DNA of 26,034 bases, taken from assembly GCF_031846505.1 (NCBI RefSeq), contig NZ_JAVRHP010000048.1:1-26034 (forward strand), read 5' to 3'. Source of the stretch: Autumnicola edwardsiae. Lineage in GTDB: Bacteria; Bacteroidota; Bacteroidia; Flavobacteriales; Flavobacteriaceae. The position numbers were made by a program, and so were the translations under genes. Below are positions 8,152 to 15,621 of this stretch, piece after piece. A model generated the notes under the pieces. The model was given only the letters and a program-made list of their open reading frames with translations. It searched no databases and was not told the DNA's origin. How positions within the stretch are numbered: the stretch's first letter is position 1; every line of letters starts with the position of its first letter.

Positions 8152-8183
8152 AGAAGCATTTCTAAAAATTGAGGAATGCTTCT
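8152..8183 (-). terminator. Hairpin after the peptide transporter gene
   Basis: An 11-bp stem with one G-U pair, AGAAGCATTTC (8152-8162) with GGAATGCTTCT (8173-8183), closes a 10-base loop 20 bases past the POT stop on the minus strand. The tail TTGCTTAGTTGAA is only moderately T-rich, so it may be a leaky terminator or a processing and stability hairpin before the thioredoxin-like gene. Confidence 0.4.
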
Positions 8184-8203
8184 GTAATAGAATGTTATTC
8201 TTT

Positions 8204-9808
8204 TTATCTAATTCCGTGCATCTTCTTTACCAGGAATTTGTTGATCGCAATCATTATTAATCCCATAAAAATGGGTATGGAAGTAAAAATTAAGAAGAAT
8301 ATAGATAATGAATATTTCTCAGAAATAGCATCGATATATCCTCCTGTATATCCACCAAGAATACCTGCTATAAAATTAGCCATAAACCAGATCCCAAACA
8401 TTAGCCCTACCAGCTTTGGTGGTGATAATTTACTTACATACGAGAGACCTACCGGAGAAACACATAATTCTCCGATGGTATGAAAGAAATAGGCAAGGAT
8501 CAACCAGATCATACTTACAGAAGCCACTTCCGCTCCCTGGGGAATTCCCGAAGCCCCGTATGCAAGAGCACCAAAGCCCACACCTAATAGGATTAGTCCG
8601 ATTCCAAATTTCACCGGACCGGTGGGATTAAATCTGCTCTCCCATATTTTTGAAAACAAAGGAGCAAAAAGGATTATAAACAAAGAATTTAAAACAGAGA
8701 ACCACGAGGCCGGAACTTCTGAAGCATCTGCTATAAACTCCCTGTACAAAATATAAATTACTATTCCCCAGATAATAAAGAAGCTCAAGCCAAGGAACAC
8801 GTTAGACTTGGCAAAAGACCCAAAAGTCTGTTTAAATAAAAGTCCCAAAACATAAGTGATTACCAGTAAAGGAACTATCGTTATAATAGCATTTATTATT
8901 TTAAATGTATATGCGCCGCTTCCAACCAGCACCCTATCTGTGTAATCTGCCGCAAAAATGGTCATGGAGCCGCCTGCCTGCTCAAAGGCCCACCAAAAGA
9001 AAATAGTAAAAAAAGCAAAAATGGAAATCACGAGGATCCTGTCTCCTTTTACTCCAGCGGAAACTTCGGCTTTCTTCTCAGGTTCTTCGTCTCTTACTAC
9101 TCCTCCTTCAGACTTCACTTCACCTTTAATTGTCTTTTGATCTACATAATCAATTTCCTTTGTAGGTTTTAGGCCGATGTCTCCAAAGATTTTCTGGGCG
9201 AAATAGAATTGCAGCATTCCGAAGAACATAAAAATACCCGCAAGCCCAAAGCCCCAGTGCCAGCCAATGTTCTCACCAATGTATCCACAAAGTAGAATTC
9301 CGAGAAATGCGCCAGCATTAATCCCCATGTAAAAGATGGTGTAGCCAGCATCCTTTTCTTTGTCATCTGTCTTGTACAGTTGCCCTACAATAGAAGAAAT
9401 ATTCGGTTTGAACAATCCATTTCCGAGGATCAAAAGTATCAGCCCCAAATAGAAAAAATTGTCTGTAAAACCTTCCAGAGCCATGGATGCATGCCCCAAA
9501 GTCATTATTAGCGCACCCCATACTACCGCATTACGATACCCCAGGAGCTTATCTGCAATTAAACCTCCAAAAATAGGCGTGACGTATACGAGGCCAATAT
9601 ACCATCCATATAAGATAAGCGCATCTTGTCGCTCCCAGCCCCAGCCTTCTTCCAATAAAGAAGCGGTTAAAAAAAGTACTAGGAGAGCCCGCATTCCATA
9701 ATAGGAAAAACGTTCCCACATCTCTGTAAAAAACAGGACAAACAATCCCGCAGGATGTCCTAAAACTGTACGTTGATTATGTTCTGAACCTCCAAACTTG
9801 AATTCCAT
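8204..9808 (-). CDS. POT/PTR2-family proton-coupled oligopeptide transporter
   Basis: The 534-residue polytopic inner-membrane protein imports di- or tripeptides together with protons. The POT signature is near the N-terminus: FFTEMWERFSYYGMRALL (26-43) contains the ExxER proton and peptide site (Glu29, Glu32, Arg33) and the conserved YYG. GNGLFKPNISSIVGQLY matches the second PTR2 signature, and GELCVSPVGLSYVSKLSP matches the conserved helix 10 region. A charged cytoplasmic insert (about 205-255, rich in Lys and Glu) separates the two six-helix bundles, as is usual in bacterial POTs. The gene starts 22 bases after the dipeptidyl-peptidase stop on the same strand, so the two are likely one operon: the peptidase makes dipeptides and this protein takes them up. 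Confidence 0.95.
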   Translation of the reverse strand: MEFKFGGSEHNQRTVLGHPAGLFVLFFTEMWERFSYYGMRALLVLFLTASLLEEGWGWERQDALILYGWYIGLVYVTPIFGGLIADKLLGYRNAVVWGALIMTLGHASMALEGFTDNFFYLGLILLILGNGLFKPNISSIVGQLYKTDDKEKDAGYTIFYMGINAGAFLGILLCGYIGENIGWHWGFGLAGIFMFFGMLQFYFAQKIFGDIGLKPTKEIDYVDQKTIKGEVKSEGGVVRDEEPEKKAEVSAGVKGDRILVISIFAFFTIFFWWAFEQAGGSMTIFAADYTDRVLVGSGAYTFKIINAIITIVPLLVITYVLGLLFKQTFGSFAKSNVFLGLSFFIIWGIVIYILYREFIADASEVPASWFSVLNSLFIILFAPLFSKIWESRFNPTGPVKFGIGLILLGVGFGALAYGASGIPQGAEVASVSMIWLILAYFFHTIGELCVSPVGLSYVSKLSPPKLVGLMFGIWFMANFIAGILGGYTGGYIDAISEKYSLSIFFLIFTSIPIFMGLIMIAINKFLVKKMHGIR

Positions 9809-9830
9809 GTGATTCCTTTTGTATTAGGTT

Positions 9831-12002
9831 TTATAATTTATTCTTAATAAAATCTGTCATCTTAGTATAAAGATGAAGCCGGGTGTTCCCGCCATAGATA
9901 CCATGGTCCCGGTCCGGATAAATTGCCCAGTCGAATTGCTTATTGGCCTGGATCAAAGCTTCTACCATTCGCATTGTATTCTGAAGGTGAACATTATCAT
10001 CACCACCGCCATGGATCAAAAGATAATCCCCTTCCAGCTTTTCTACGTGATTTATTGGGGAATTATCGTCGTAACCCGAAGGATTCTCTTGTGGCGTTGC
10101 CATATATCTTTCGGTATAAATACTGTCATAAAATCTCCAGCTGGTCACCGGCGCGACCGCAATGGCCATAGAAAAGGTGTCATTTCCCTGCAATAGTGCA
10201 TTAGAAGACATAAAGCCACCATAACTCCAGCCCCAGATCCCAATCCTGTCTTCATCTATATAAGCCATTGCTCCAAATTTTTGTGCGGCTGCAATCTGAT
10301 CTTCAACTTCGTATTTTCCCAGCTCATGCTGAGTTACTTTCTTAAATGCCGCACCTTTATAACCTGTCCCACGGGGATCCACACAGGCAATAATGTAACC
10401 TTCGTCTGCCAGTAGCTGATACCAATAGTCGTTGGAATTGAAGTACGTATTGGAAACAGACTGTGAACCTGGCCCTGAATATTGAAACATTAAAAGAGGA
10501 TATTCCTTTGTTTCATCAAAGTCACTTGGTTTTATCATCCACATATTCAGCTCATTCCCATTTACTTCAATAGTAGAGATTTCTTTGGGAGAGAAATTGT
10601 AAGCTTCTTCAAGCTCCAGCAATTGGCTGTTGTCCCTGATTTCCCGAATAAGTTTTCCGTCTTTAGCCCGGTGCAGCGTATAGACATAAGGAGTTTGGGT
10701 ATTGGTGAAAGAATTTATAAAGTAGGTGAAGTCTGCACTAAAATCGGCGCTGTTGGTCCCCGTTTCCGGAGTTAGAAGCTGTTTTCTTTTCCCTTTCGGG
10801 TTTATGGAATAGACAGCGCGGTTTACACTTCCCATCTCTGTGCTTTGATAAAAAATCCTTTTGTTCTTCCTGTCAAAACCATAATAATTGGTTACTTCCA
10901 AGTCTCCCGAAGTTACCTGATTCAGTAATTCTCCAGCTTTATTGTAGTGATAAATATGATTGTAACCATCTTTTTCACTTGTCCAGATAAAGCTGTTATC
11001 TTCAAGAAAAGTAAGGTTATCGGTAATGTCTATATACGCCTCATCTGTTTCATTAAGGACAACTTTCTTGCTGTTATCTTCAGCATTAACAAAGATAAGG
11101 TCCAGATCATTTTGGTGACGGTTAATTACCTGTACGCTTAGTTGCATTGGATCAGCGGTCCATTTGATCCGCGGAATATAGAAATCATTGTACTCACTCA
11201 AGTCTATTTCTTCACTTTCTTCGGAAGCCAAATCATACATATGCAGTGAAACAAGGGAGTTTGTCTCACCGGCTTTAGGATATTTAAAAGTATATTCTGA
11301 AGGATATAAGTTTTGACCAAAGATATCCATCGAAAATTCGGGCACTTCAGATTCATTGAATTTAAGATAAGCAATCTTTTCTCCTGAAGGATTCCATTGG
11401 AAAGCTTTTACAAAAGCAAACTCTTCTTCGTACACCCAATCGGTCACACCGTTGATTACCTGATTTTTTTCACCGTCAAAAGTCACCTGAGTTTCCTCTC
11501 CTGTAGCAATGTTATAGCTAAAGATATTGTTGCTAAAAACATAGGCTATTTTGGAGGCATCCGGAGAAAATGTTGGTTCCTGAACCATTTTGTCGCTTAA
11601 TTTCGTCAACTCTCTCGTCTGAAAATCATAGATATAAAAAATCCCTCTTGAAGATCGCCTGTAAATACCTTCTGACGCTGTAGTGAGTAAAATTTTATTT
11701 TCATCCTCGCTAAGCTGAAAATCCTGAAAAGAGGAAATTTCGGGGAGGTCTGCGCTACTCAGCATGGTACGTACCTGCTCTCCGGTACTGTAATTGTAAA
11801 CATCTATAGCTGTAGTGCCGGCACTTCTATCCCTGTTTAAAACAAGATATTCTTGACCATTGTACAGGGACTGCAGCGATTGTAAACGCTCCTGCCTAAA
11901 GGCGCCATCCCAGATTTGTTCAAGGCTTATTTCCTTTTCCTGGGCATAAACAAAGGAGGTTACTACTAGAAAGAACGTTACAACTAAATTTGGGAACTTC
12001 AT
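9831..12002 (-). CDS. Dipeptidyl-peptidase IV-like serine exopeptidase (S9B)
   Basis: This 723-residue protease releases N-terminal dipeptides, usually with Pro or Ala in second place. A Sec signal peptide (1-20, ...SFVYA) leaves Gln21 as a probable mature N-terminus, so it is periplasmic or surface-located. A beta-propeller DPPIV_N domain (about 95-455) carries the VYEEEFAF motif (190-197), whose glutamates bind the substrate amino terminus. The alpha/beta-hydrolase domain (about 500-723) has YSGPGSQ (oxyanion Tyr508), the nucleophile in GWSYGGF (Ser593), the aspartate in IHGGGDDNVH (Asp668) and DRDHGIYG (His700). The loop reads HGGGDDN where HGTxDDN is more common. It heads a minus-strand run with the POT transporter. 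A possible -7 box, TAAACTTG, lies at 12036-12029. Confidence 0.94.
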   Translation of the reverse strand: MKFPNLVVTFFLVVTSFVYAQEKEISLEQIWDGAFRQERLQSLQSLYNGQEYLVLNRDRSAGTTAIDVYNYSTGEQVRTMLSSADLPEISSFQDFQLSEDENKILLTTASEGIYRRSSRGIFYIYDFQTRELTKLSDKMVQEPTFSPDASKIAYVFSNNIFSYNIATGEETQVTFDGEKNQVINGVTDWVYEEEFAFVKAFQWNPSGEKIAYLKFNESEVPEFSMDIFGQNLYPSEYTFKYPKAGETNSLVSLHMYDLASEESEEIDLSEYNDFYIPRIKWTADPMQLSVQVINRHQNDLDLIFVNAEDNSKKVVLNETDEAYIDITDNLTFLEDNSFIWTSEKDGYNHIYHYNKAGELLNQVTSGDLEVTNYYGFDRKNKRIFYQSTEMGSVNRAVYSINPKGKRKQLLTPETGTNSADFSADFTYFINSFTNTQTPYVYTLHRAKDGKLIREIRDNSQLLELEEAYNFSPKEISTIEVNGNELNMWMIKPSDFDETKEYPLLMFQYSGPGSQSVSNTYFNSNDYWYQLLADEGYIIACVDPRGTGYKGAAFKKVTQHELGKYEVEDQIAAAQKFGAMAYIDEDRIGIWGWSYGGFMSSNALLQGNDTFSMAIAVAPVTSWRFYDSIYTERYMATPQENPSGYDDNSPINHVEKLEGDYLLIHGGGDDNVHLQNTMRMVEALIQANKQFDWAIYPDRDHGIYGGNTRLHLYTKMTDFIKNKL

Positions 12003-12156
12003 TAATTTTTATAATTTTTACGGAAGGCCAAGTTTACTAAATTTTCAGCAAAAAAAGCAGCGTTTATATGTTAAATGCTAACAATCTGTTAATGAAATTT
12101 TTGCTGCGGACATCACCACCAGGACTTCCGGATTATACTCCTAGAAATAACAATTG

Positions 12157-12164
12157 TATATTTG
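12157..12164 (+). promoter_or_regulatory. Promoter -7 box upstream of mvaA
   Basis: TATATTTG is an exact match to the Bacteroidota -7 consensus TAnnTTTG, 22 bases before the mvaA ATG. No clear TTTG is present about 20 bases upstream, so the -33 half is weak. An in-frame TTG at 12154 lies just before this box and would be upstream of transcription. Confidence 0.5.
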
Positions 12165-12186
12165 GGCTTTCAAAAATCAACCCAAA

Positions 12187-13506
12187 ATGACAGAACCCGT
12201 AGCCGGTTTTTCCAAATTCAGCAAAGAAGAAAAGATTGAGTGGCTTAGCAACCGCTACTTAAATAATGATAAAGAGGCAACTAAAGTTCTAAAACAGTAC
12301 TGGAATGAAGATTACAAACTTCAGCAGTTACATGATGAATTTACAGAAAATACAATTTCTAACTTTTACCTCCCCTTTGGCCTTGCTCCAAATTTTTTAA
12401 TTAACGGAAAATTACTGGCTATTCCCATGGCCATAGAAGAGAGCTCGGTAATTGCAGCGGCAAGTAAAGCTGCGAAATTCTGGGGAACCCGGGGCGGATT
12501 TAAGGCTGAAGTACTGAATATGAATAAAATTGGCCAGGTCCATTTTATTTACAACGGAGATTCCGGCAAACTGCAACGTTTTTTTGAAACCTTAAAACCA
12601 CAATTGCTGAAAGCCGTAAAACCTATCACAAAAAATATGGAAAAGCGGGGCGGTGGTGTCCTCGGGATAAAACTTAGGGATAAAACAGCTGACCTGAAAA
12701 ATTATTATCAGCTGCATTGCAATTTTGACACCAGGGATTCTATGGGCGCGAATTTCATTAATTCCTGCCTCGAAAAATTTGCTGAAGTCTTACAGAATGA
12801 GGCCCAGAAGTTTGCTGATTTTACTGCGGAAGAAAAAGACATCGAAATCCTGATGAGCATTCTTTCCAATTATGTTCCGGAATGTATTGTAAGAGCCGAA
12901 GTTTCCTGCCCCTTAGATGAACTTTCTGACGATCCTGAGATGGACGGCCAGGAATTCGCTGATAAATTCCTTAGGGCTATTCGTATAGCAGAAATTGAGA
13001 AATATCGTGCTGTTACCCATAACAAGGGAATAATGAATGGGGTTGATGCGGTGGTGCTCGCAACCGGTAATGATTTTAGGGCGGTAGAAGCAGGCATACA
13101 CGCTTATGCCGCTAAAGACGGCGAATATACCAGCCTTACCCATGCCACTGTAGAAAATGGAATTTTCAGGTTTTGGATGGAAATTCCCCTTGCCCTGGGC
13201 ACCGTTGGCGGACTTACAAGCCTTCATCCCCTGGTAAAACTGGCGCTGCAAATCCTTCAAACACCTTCTGCGGAAGATTTGATGAAAATTGTTGCCGTTG
13301 CCGGGCTGGCCCAGAATTTTGCCGCGGTAAAATCGCTGATAACCACCGGAATTCAGCAGGGACATATGAAAATGCACCTTATGAATATTCTAAACCAACA
13401 ACAGGCAACTCCGCAGGAAAAAGAGATTATCGTAGATTATTTCAGAAATAATACAGTTACGCACAGCAGTGTGATAGCACAGCTTGAGAAAATCAGACAA
13501 CAATGA
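12187..13506 (+). CDS. mvaA: Hydroxymethylglutaryl-CoA reductase, class II
   Basis: This 439-residue class II HMG-CoA reductase interconverts HMG-CoA and mevalonate in the cytoplasm. Family databases often call this type 'degradative', but in flavobacteria it most likely serves the biosynthetic mevalonate route. Visible motifs are PFGLAPNFLINGKLLAIPMA (63-82), the catalytic glutamate in IEESSVIAAAS (Glu84/85), DSMGANFINSCLE (184-196), the catalytic lysine in HNKGIMNGVDA (Lys280), ATGNDFRAVEAG (Asp296), GTVGGLTSLHP (338-348) and the C-terminal histidine in QQGHMKMH (probably His393). It has no membrane anchor, as expected for class II. ATG 12187 is chosen over an in-frame TTG at 12154 because a promoter box lies between them. 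Its TGA overlaps the ATG of the next gene by 4 bases. Confidence 0.94.
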   Translation: MTEPVAGFSKFSKEEKIEWLSNRYLNNDKEATKVLKQYWNEDYKLQQLHDEFTENTISNFYLPFGLAPNFLINGKLLAIPMAIEESSVIAAASKAAKFWGTRGGFKAEVLNMNKIGQVHFIYNGDSGKLQRFFETLKPQLLKAVKPITKNMEKRGGGVLGIKLRDKTADLKNYYQLHCNFDTRDSMGANFINSCLEKFAEVLQNEAQKFADFTAEEKDIEILMSILSNYVPECIVRAEVSCPLDELSDDPEMDGQEFADKFLRAIRIAEIEKYRAVTHNKGIMNGVDAVVLATGNDFRAVEAGIHAYAAKDGEYTSLTHATVENGIFRFWMEIPLALGTVGGLTSLHPLVKLALQILQTPSAEDLMKIVAVAGLAQNFAAVKSLITTGIQQGHMKMHLMNILNQQQATPQEKEIIVDYFRNNTVTHSSVIAQLEKIRQQ

Positions 13507-14417
13507 AAAGATTCCACAGCAACGGAAAATTGCTAATTACCGGGGAATATGCCGTTTTAAACGGAGCAAAAGCGCTGACCGTGCCCACGAGGTTTTTTCA
13601 GGATCTTTTGGTAGAAAAGGTGGAAAAGCCAACCTTAACCTGGAAAAGTTTCGATAAGGACGACAAACCTTGGTTTGAAGCAGAGTTTAAAATTGAAAAT
13701 GCCGAAGTAAACTGCATCTCAAAAAATGCTTCTTCTGAAGTTGCCACGCGTTTAAAACAGATCTTACAGGAGGCTCACACTTTAAATCCTGAAGTTCTCA
13801 AATCCGGTAGTTTTAATGTGGAGACAAGGCTCAATTTTAATCAAAACTGGGGTTTGGGAACCTCCTCTACCCTAATCAACAATATTGCGCAATGGTTTGG
13901 CATTGATGCTTACGTACTTCTGGAAAAAACGTTTGGCGGAAGCGGATTTGATATTGCTGCTGCTCAAAATAGCACTCCTGTGACTTATCAGCTGACCAGT
14001 ACCGGGAGGAAGGTCTTAAATGCCAATTTTCGACCTGCTTTTAAGGACGAGCTGTTTTTTGTTTATCTGAACAACAAACAAAACAGCAGGCAGGCAATTG
14101 CCCATTACAGAAATCAACCGCAGGAGAACCTGGATACACTTATTGAAAAAATTTCCAATCTTACCCTGCAATTTATTGAATGTACAAACCTTCAGGAGTT
14201 TGAAATGCTCATGGAAATTCATGAAACGCTTATTTCCCAGGCAATAAACCTTCCAAAGGTAAAAACAGAGCTTTTTAATGACTATCCGCGTAAAATAAAA
14301 AGTCTTGGCGGCTGGGGTGGCGATTTTGTAATGGCCACGGGAGGAGAAAATGAAAAGGAATATTTCAGAAGTAAAGGTTACAGCACTATTTTTTCTTACG
14401 ACGACATTATCTTGTAG
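13503..14417 (+). CDS. GYDIA-type GHMP kinase
   Basis: The 304-residue protein belongs to the GHMP small-molecule kinase superfamily. It shows motif 1 at the N-terminus (GKLLITGEYAVLNGAKAL, 8-25), the glycine-rich ATP loop NWGLGTSSTLINN (115-127) and the GGSGFDIAAAQ stretch (145-155). The last is a variant of the GYDIA signature with a candidate catalytic Asp150. Motif 3 is LGGWGGDFVMATGG (268-281). The exact substrate is not known to me. The 4-base ATGA overlap with mvaA implies coupled translation and a mevalonate-pathway role, such as phosphorylation of mevalonate or phosphomevalonate; that is inference from context. No clear terminator follows; only a T-rich stretch at about 14455-14475. 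Confidence 0.88.
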   Translation: MKRFHSNGKLLITGEYAVLNGAKALTVPTRFFQDLLVEKVEKPTLTWKSFDKDDKPWFEAEFKIENAEVNCISKNASSEVATRLKQILQEAHTLNPEVLKSGSFNVETRLNFNQNWGLGTSSTLINNIAQWFGIDAYVLLEKTFGGSGFDIAAAQNSTPVTYQLTSTGRKVLNANFRPAFKDELFFVYLNNKQNSRQAIAHYRNQPQENLDTLIEKISNLTLQFIECTNLQEFEMLMEIHETLISQAINLPKVKTELFNDYPRKIKSLGGWGGDFVMATGGENEKEYFRSKGYSTIFSYDDIIL

Positions 14418-14533
14418 ATATTCGTTACCTACAGTACTTATTTCTAATTTCGTTCTTTATTTTTTTCTTTTTAGAATTTTAATTAGAGGAAATAAAAAAG
14501 CTGAGATTATGAATACTGGTATTTTACAAATCT

Positions 14534-14683
14534 CTATAACGGATTTTTCTGCTTTCCGTTTTCATACCCTTCTTTAAACAATTTAACATTATCCTCCCAG
14601 TCGTAAATAGTTGCAAAAATAAAAGCTGCAATAATGCCTAATGCGAAAAATTTCACATCTCTAGTTTTTATATTAAATTTCAT
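14534..14683 (-). CDS. 49-residue membrane micro-protein
   Basis: The minus-strand frame starts with ATG (14683-14681) and ends with TAG (14536-14534). The peptide opens MKFNIKTRDVKFFALGIIAA, continues FIFATIYDWEDNVKLFKEG and ends YENGKQKNPL. It has a basic N-terminus, one membrane helix (about 12-26) and a charged tail with DWEDNVKLFKEGYENG. The ordered layout and normal amino-acid mix suggest a real gene. From memory, Bacteroidota have small proteins with a similar 'TRD-x-(K/R)FF' start and 'W(E/D)' plus 'F.EG' tail, but I cannot confirm a family. It stands alone in a gene-poor gap and faces the GHMP kinase tail to tail. Function unknown. Confidence 0.6.
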   Translation of the reverse strand: MKFNIKTRDVKFFALGIIAAFIFATIYDWEDNVKLFKEGYENGKQKNPL

Positions 14684-15082
14684 ATTTAGTATAATTTATG
14701 TTGGTTCAATTTAAGTAGTATTTATTATTGGTATTTTTTTTCTTAAGATCCGACGCGAATTTTATTAGTTTTTGATTAAGATTTCATGCTTTTTTTCTCA
14801 TTTCATTAGATGTTTTCTTTCCAAAACTTATAATGGTATTTCAGGTAAGGGTCCCGATTAACACAAGTTACGGGATTGAGAACTCGGTTTTGTCGGCTTA
14901 GTTGTTTTCTATTTAGTTTCTAAACTAACAATTTTCAGCAATAACTCACTATTTACACTATTTTTCAAGTAAAAAACCCTGCGCTTCAGGAAATGCCTGA
15001 AAAAATTGCTTTTTAAATGACAAAATGTTATTACTTGTTCTAATCTCTGGGTCAGGCAGCTATATACTCACTCTTATACGTT

Positions 15083-15223
15083 GATAATTGCCATTTTTGA
15101 GGCTTCATCTTAGAATTACTACAAGAGCAGTGAGGTTTTAAAAACCTGATTGGTCTGAACTTTACCAAAAAAGTAGAGGGGTGAACAGATTTAGGTAACG
15201 ATATTTGCCATTTTCGAGGCATC
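15083..15223. repeat. Imperfect direct repeat, 24 bases, two copies 117 bases apart
   Basis: Copy 1 (15083-15106) and copy 2 (15200-15223) share GATA.TTGCCATTTT.GAGGC with 21 of 24 positions equal (differences at positions 5, 16 and 22). Neither lies in a gene. The 93 bases between them contain the palindrome AGGTTTT-A-AAAACCT. Origin and function unknown. Confidence 0.6.
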
Positions 15224-15331
15224 GCCTAATGATGGTCAGCCTTAGCCTATGCGCCTCGGAAACATCATTTAAAAATTCTTAAGATTTAGAAGTAAAATTG
15301 GATTTCATAGCATGTTATTACCCTTCCGTCC

Positions 15332-15379
15332 TTATCAGCTTTCGCTGATAAAGCCACCTTCCCTTGAAAAAAGGGAAGG
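15332..15379. repeat. REP-like tandem hairpin element
   Basis: Two perfect hairpins stand 5 bases apart. TTATCAGC (15332-15339) pairs with GCTGATAA (15344-15351) over a TTTC loop. CCTTCCCTT (15357-15365) pairs with AAGGGAAGG (15371-15379) over a GAAAA loop. Just upstream, CCCTTCCGTCC (15321-15331) partly echoes the second stem. There is no T-run for termination. The pattern resembles dispersed extragenic palindromes of Bacteroidota, but other copies cannot be checked here. Confidence 0.6.
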
Positions 15380-15571
15380 AGCCTTTAACTTAATCTTACT
15401 GGCCTTTCAGCATGCACCTGCAAAATCGGCATACAGCTGATTACGTTTCTAATGATCTTAGTTATAATTATTCGTGCATTGGTAGTTATAAATTTTAAGA
15501 CCAAAATATTTAACCAAAAACTCCCCTGAAAAAGTGAATATTCCAAAAAGGCAATTCTCGTCCTTAAAACA

Positions 15572-15598
15572 AAAAAGTCTCCGTAGTGGAGACTTTTT
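15572..15598 (-). terminator. Rho-independent terminator of the coaX-to-foldase run
   Basis: AGTCTCC (15576-15582) pairs with GGAGACT (15588-15594) over GTAGT, and the stem is extended by A-run/T-run pairing on both sides. Read on the minus strand it ends in TTTTTTG and lies 24 bases past the foldase stop. It is also a valid terminator shape on the plus strand. Confidence 0.85.
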
Positions 15599-15621
15599 AA
15601 TATCTAAATTATCCAAAAATC

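Larger units (their letters stand above)
14684..15571. other. Gene-poor intergenic stretch (~0.9 kb)
   Basis: No open frame with plausible protein character is visible on either strand; stops are frequent in all frames. The stretch is AT-rich and holds a spaced 24-base imperfect direct repeat (15083-15223), a short palindrome AGGTTTT-A-AAAACCT (15133-15147), a 6-base inverted pair CGAGGC/GCCTCG (15215-15220 and 15253-15258) and a tandem-hairpin element (15332-15379). I see no transposase remnant that I can translate. It may be a decayed gene region or a landing site for small repeats. Confidence 0.6.

Noticed and set aside
12913..13377. 154-codon open frame on the minus strand
   Set aside because: It is antisense to the conserved mvaA catalytic region, with no motif or promoter of its own.
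14350..14577. 75-codon plus-strand frame across the end of the GHMP kinase
   Set aside because: It overlaps the kinase 3' end in another frame and reads into T-rich intergenic DNA, with no ordered protein features.
14855..14885. TCCCG...CGGGA inverted repeat near 14860
   Set aside because: Only 5 bp with a long loop and no T-run; too weak to call.
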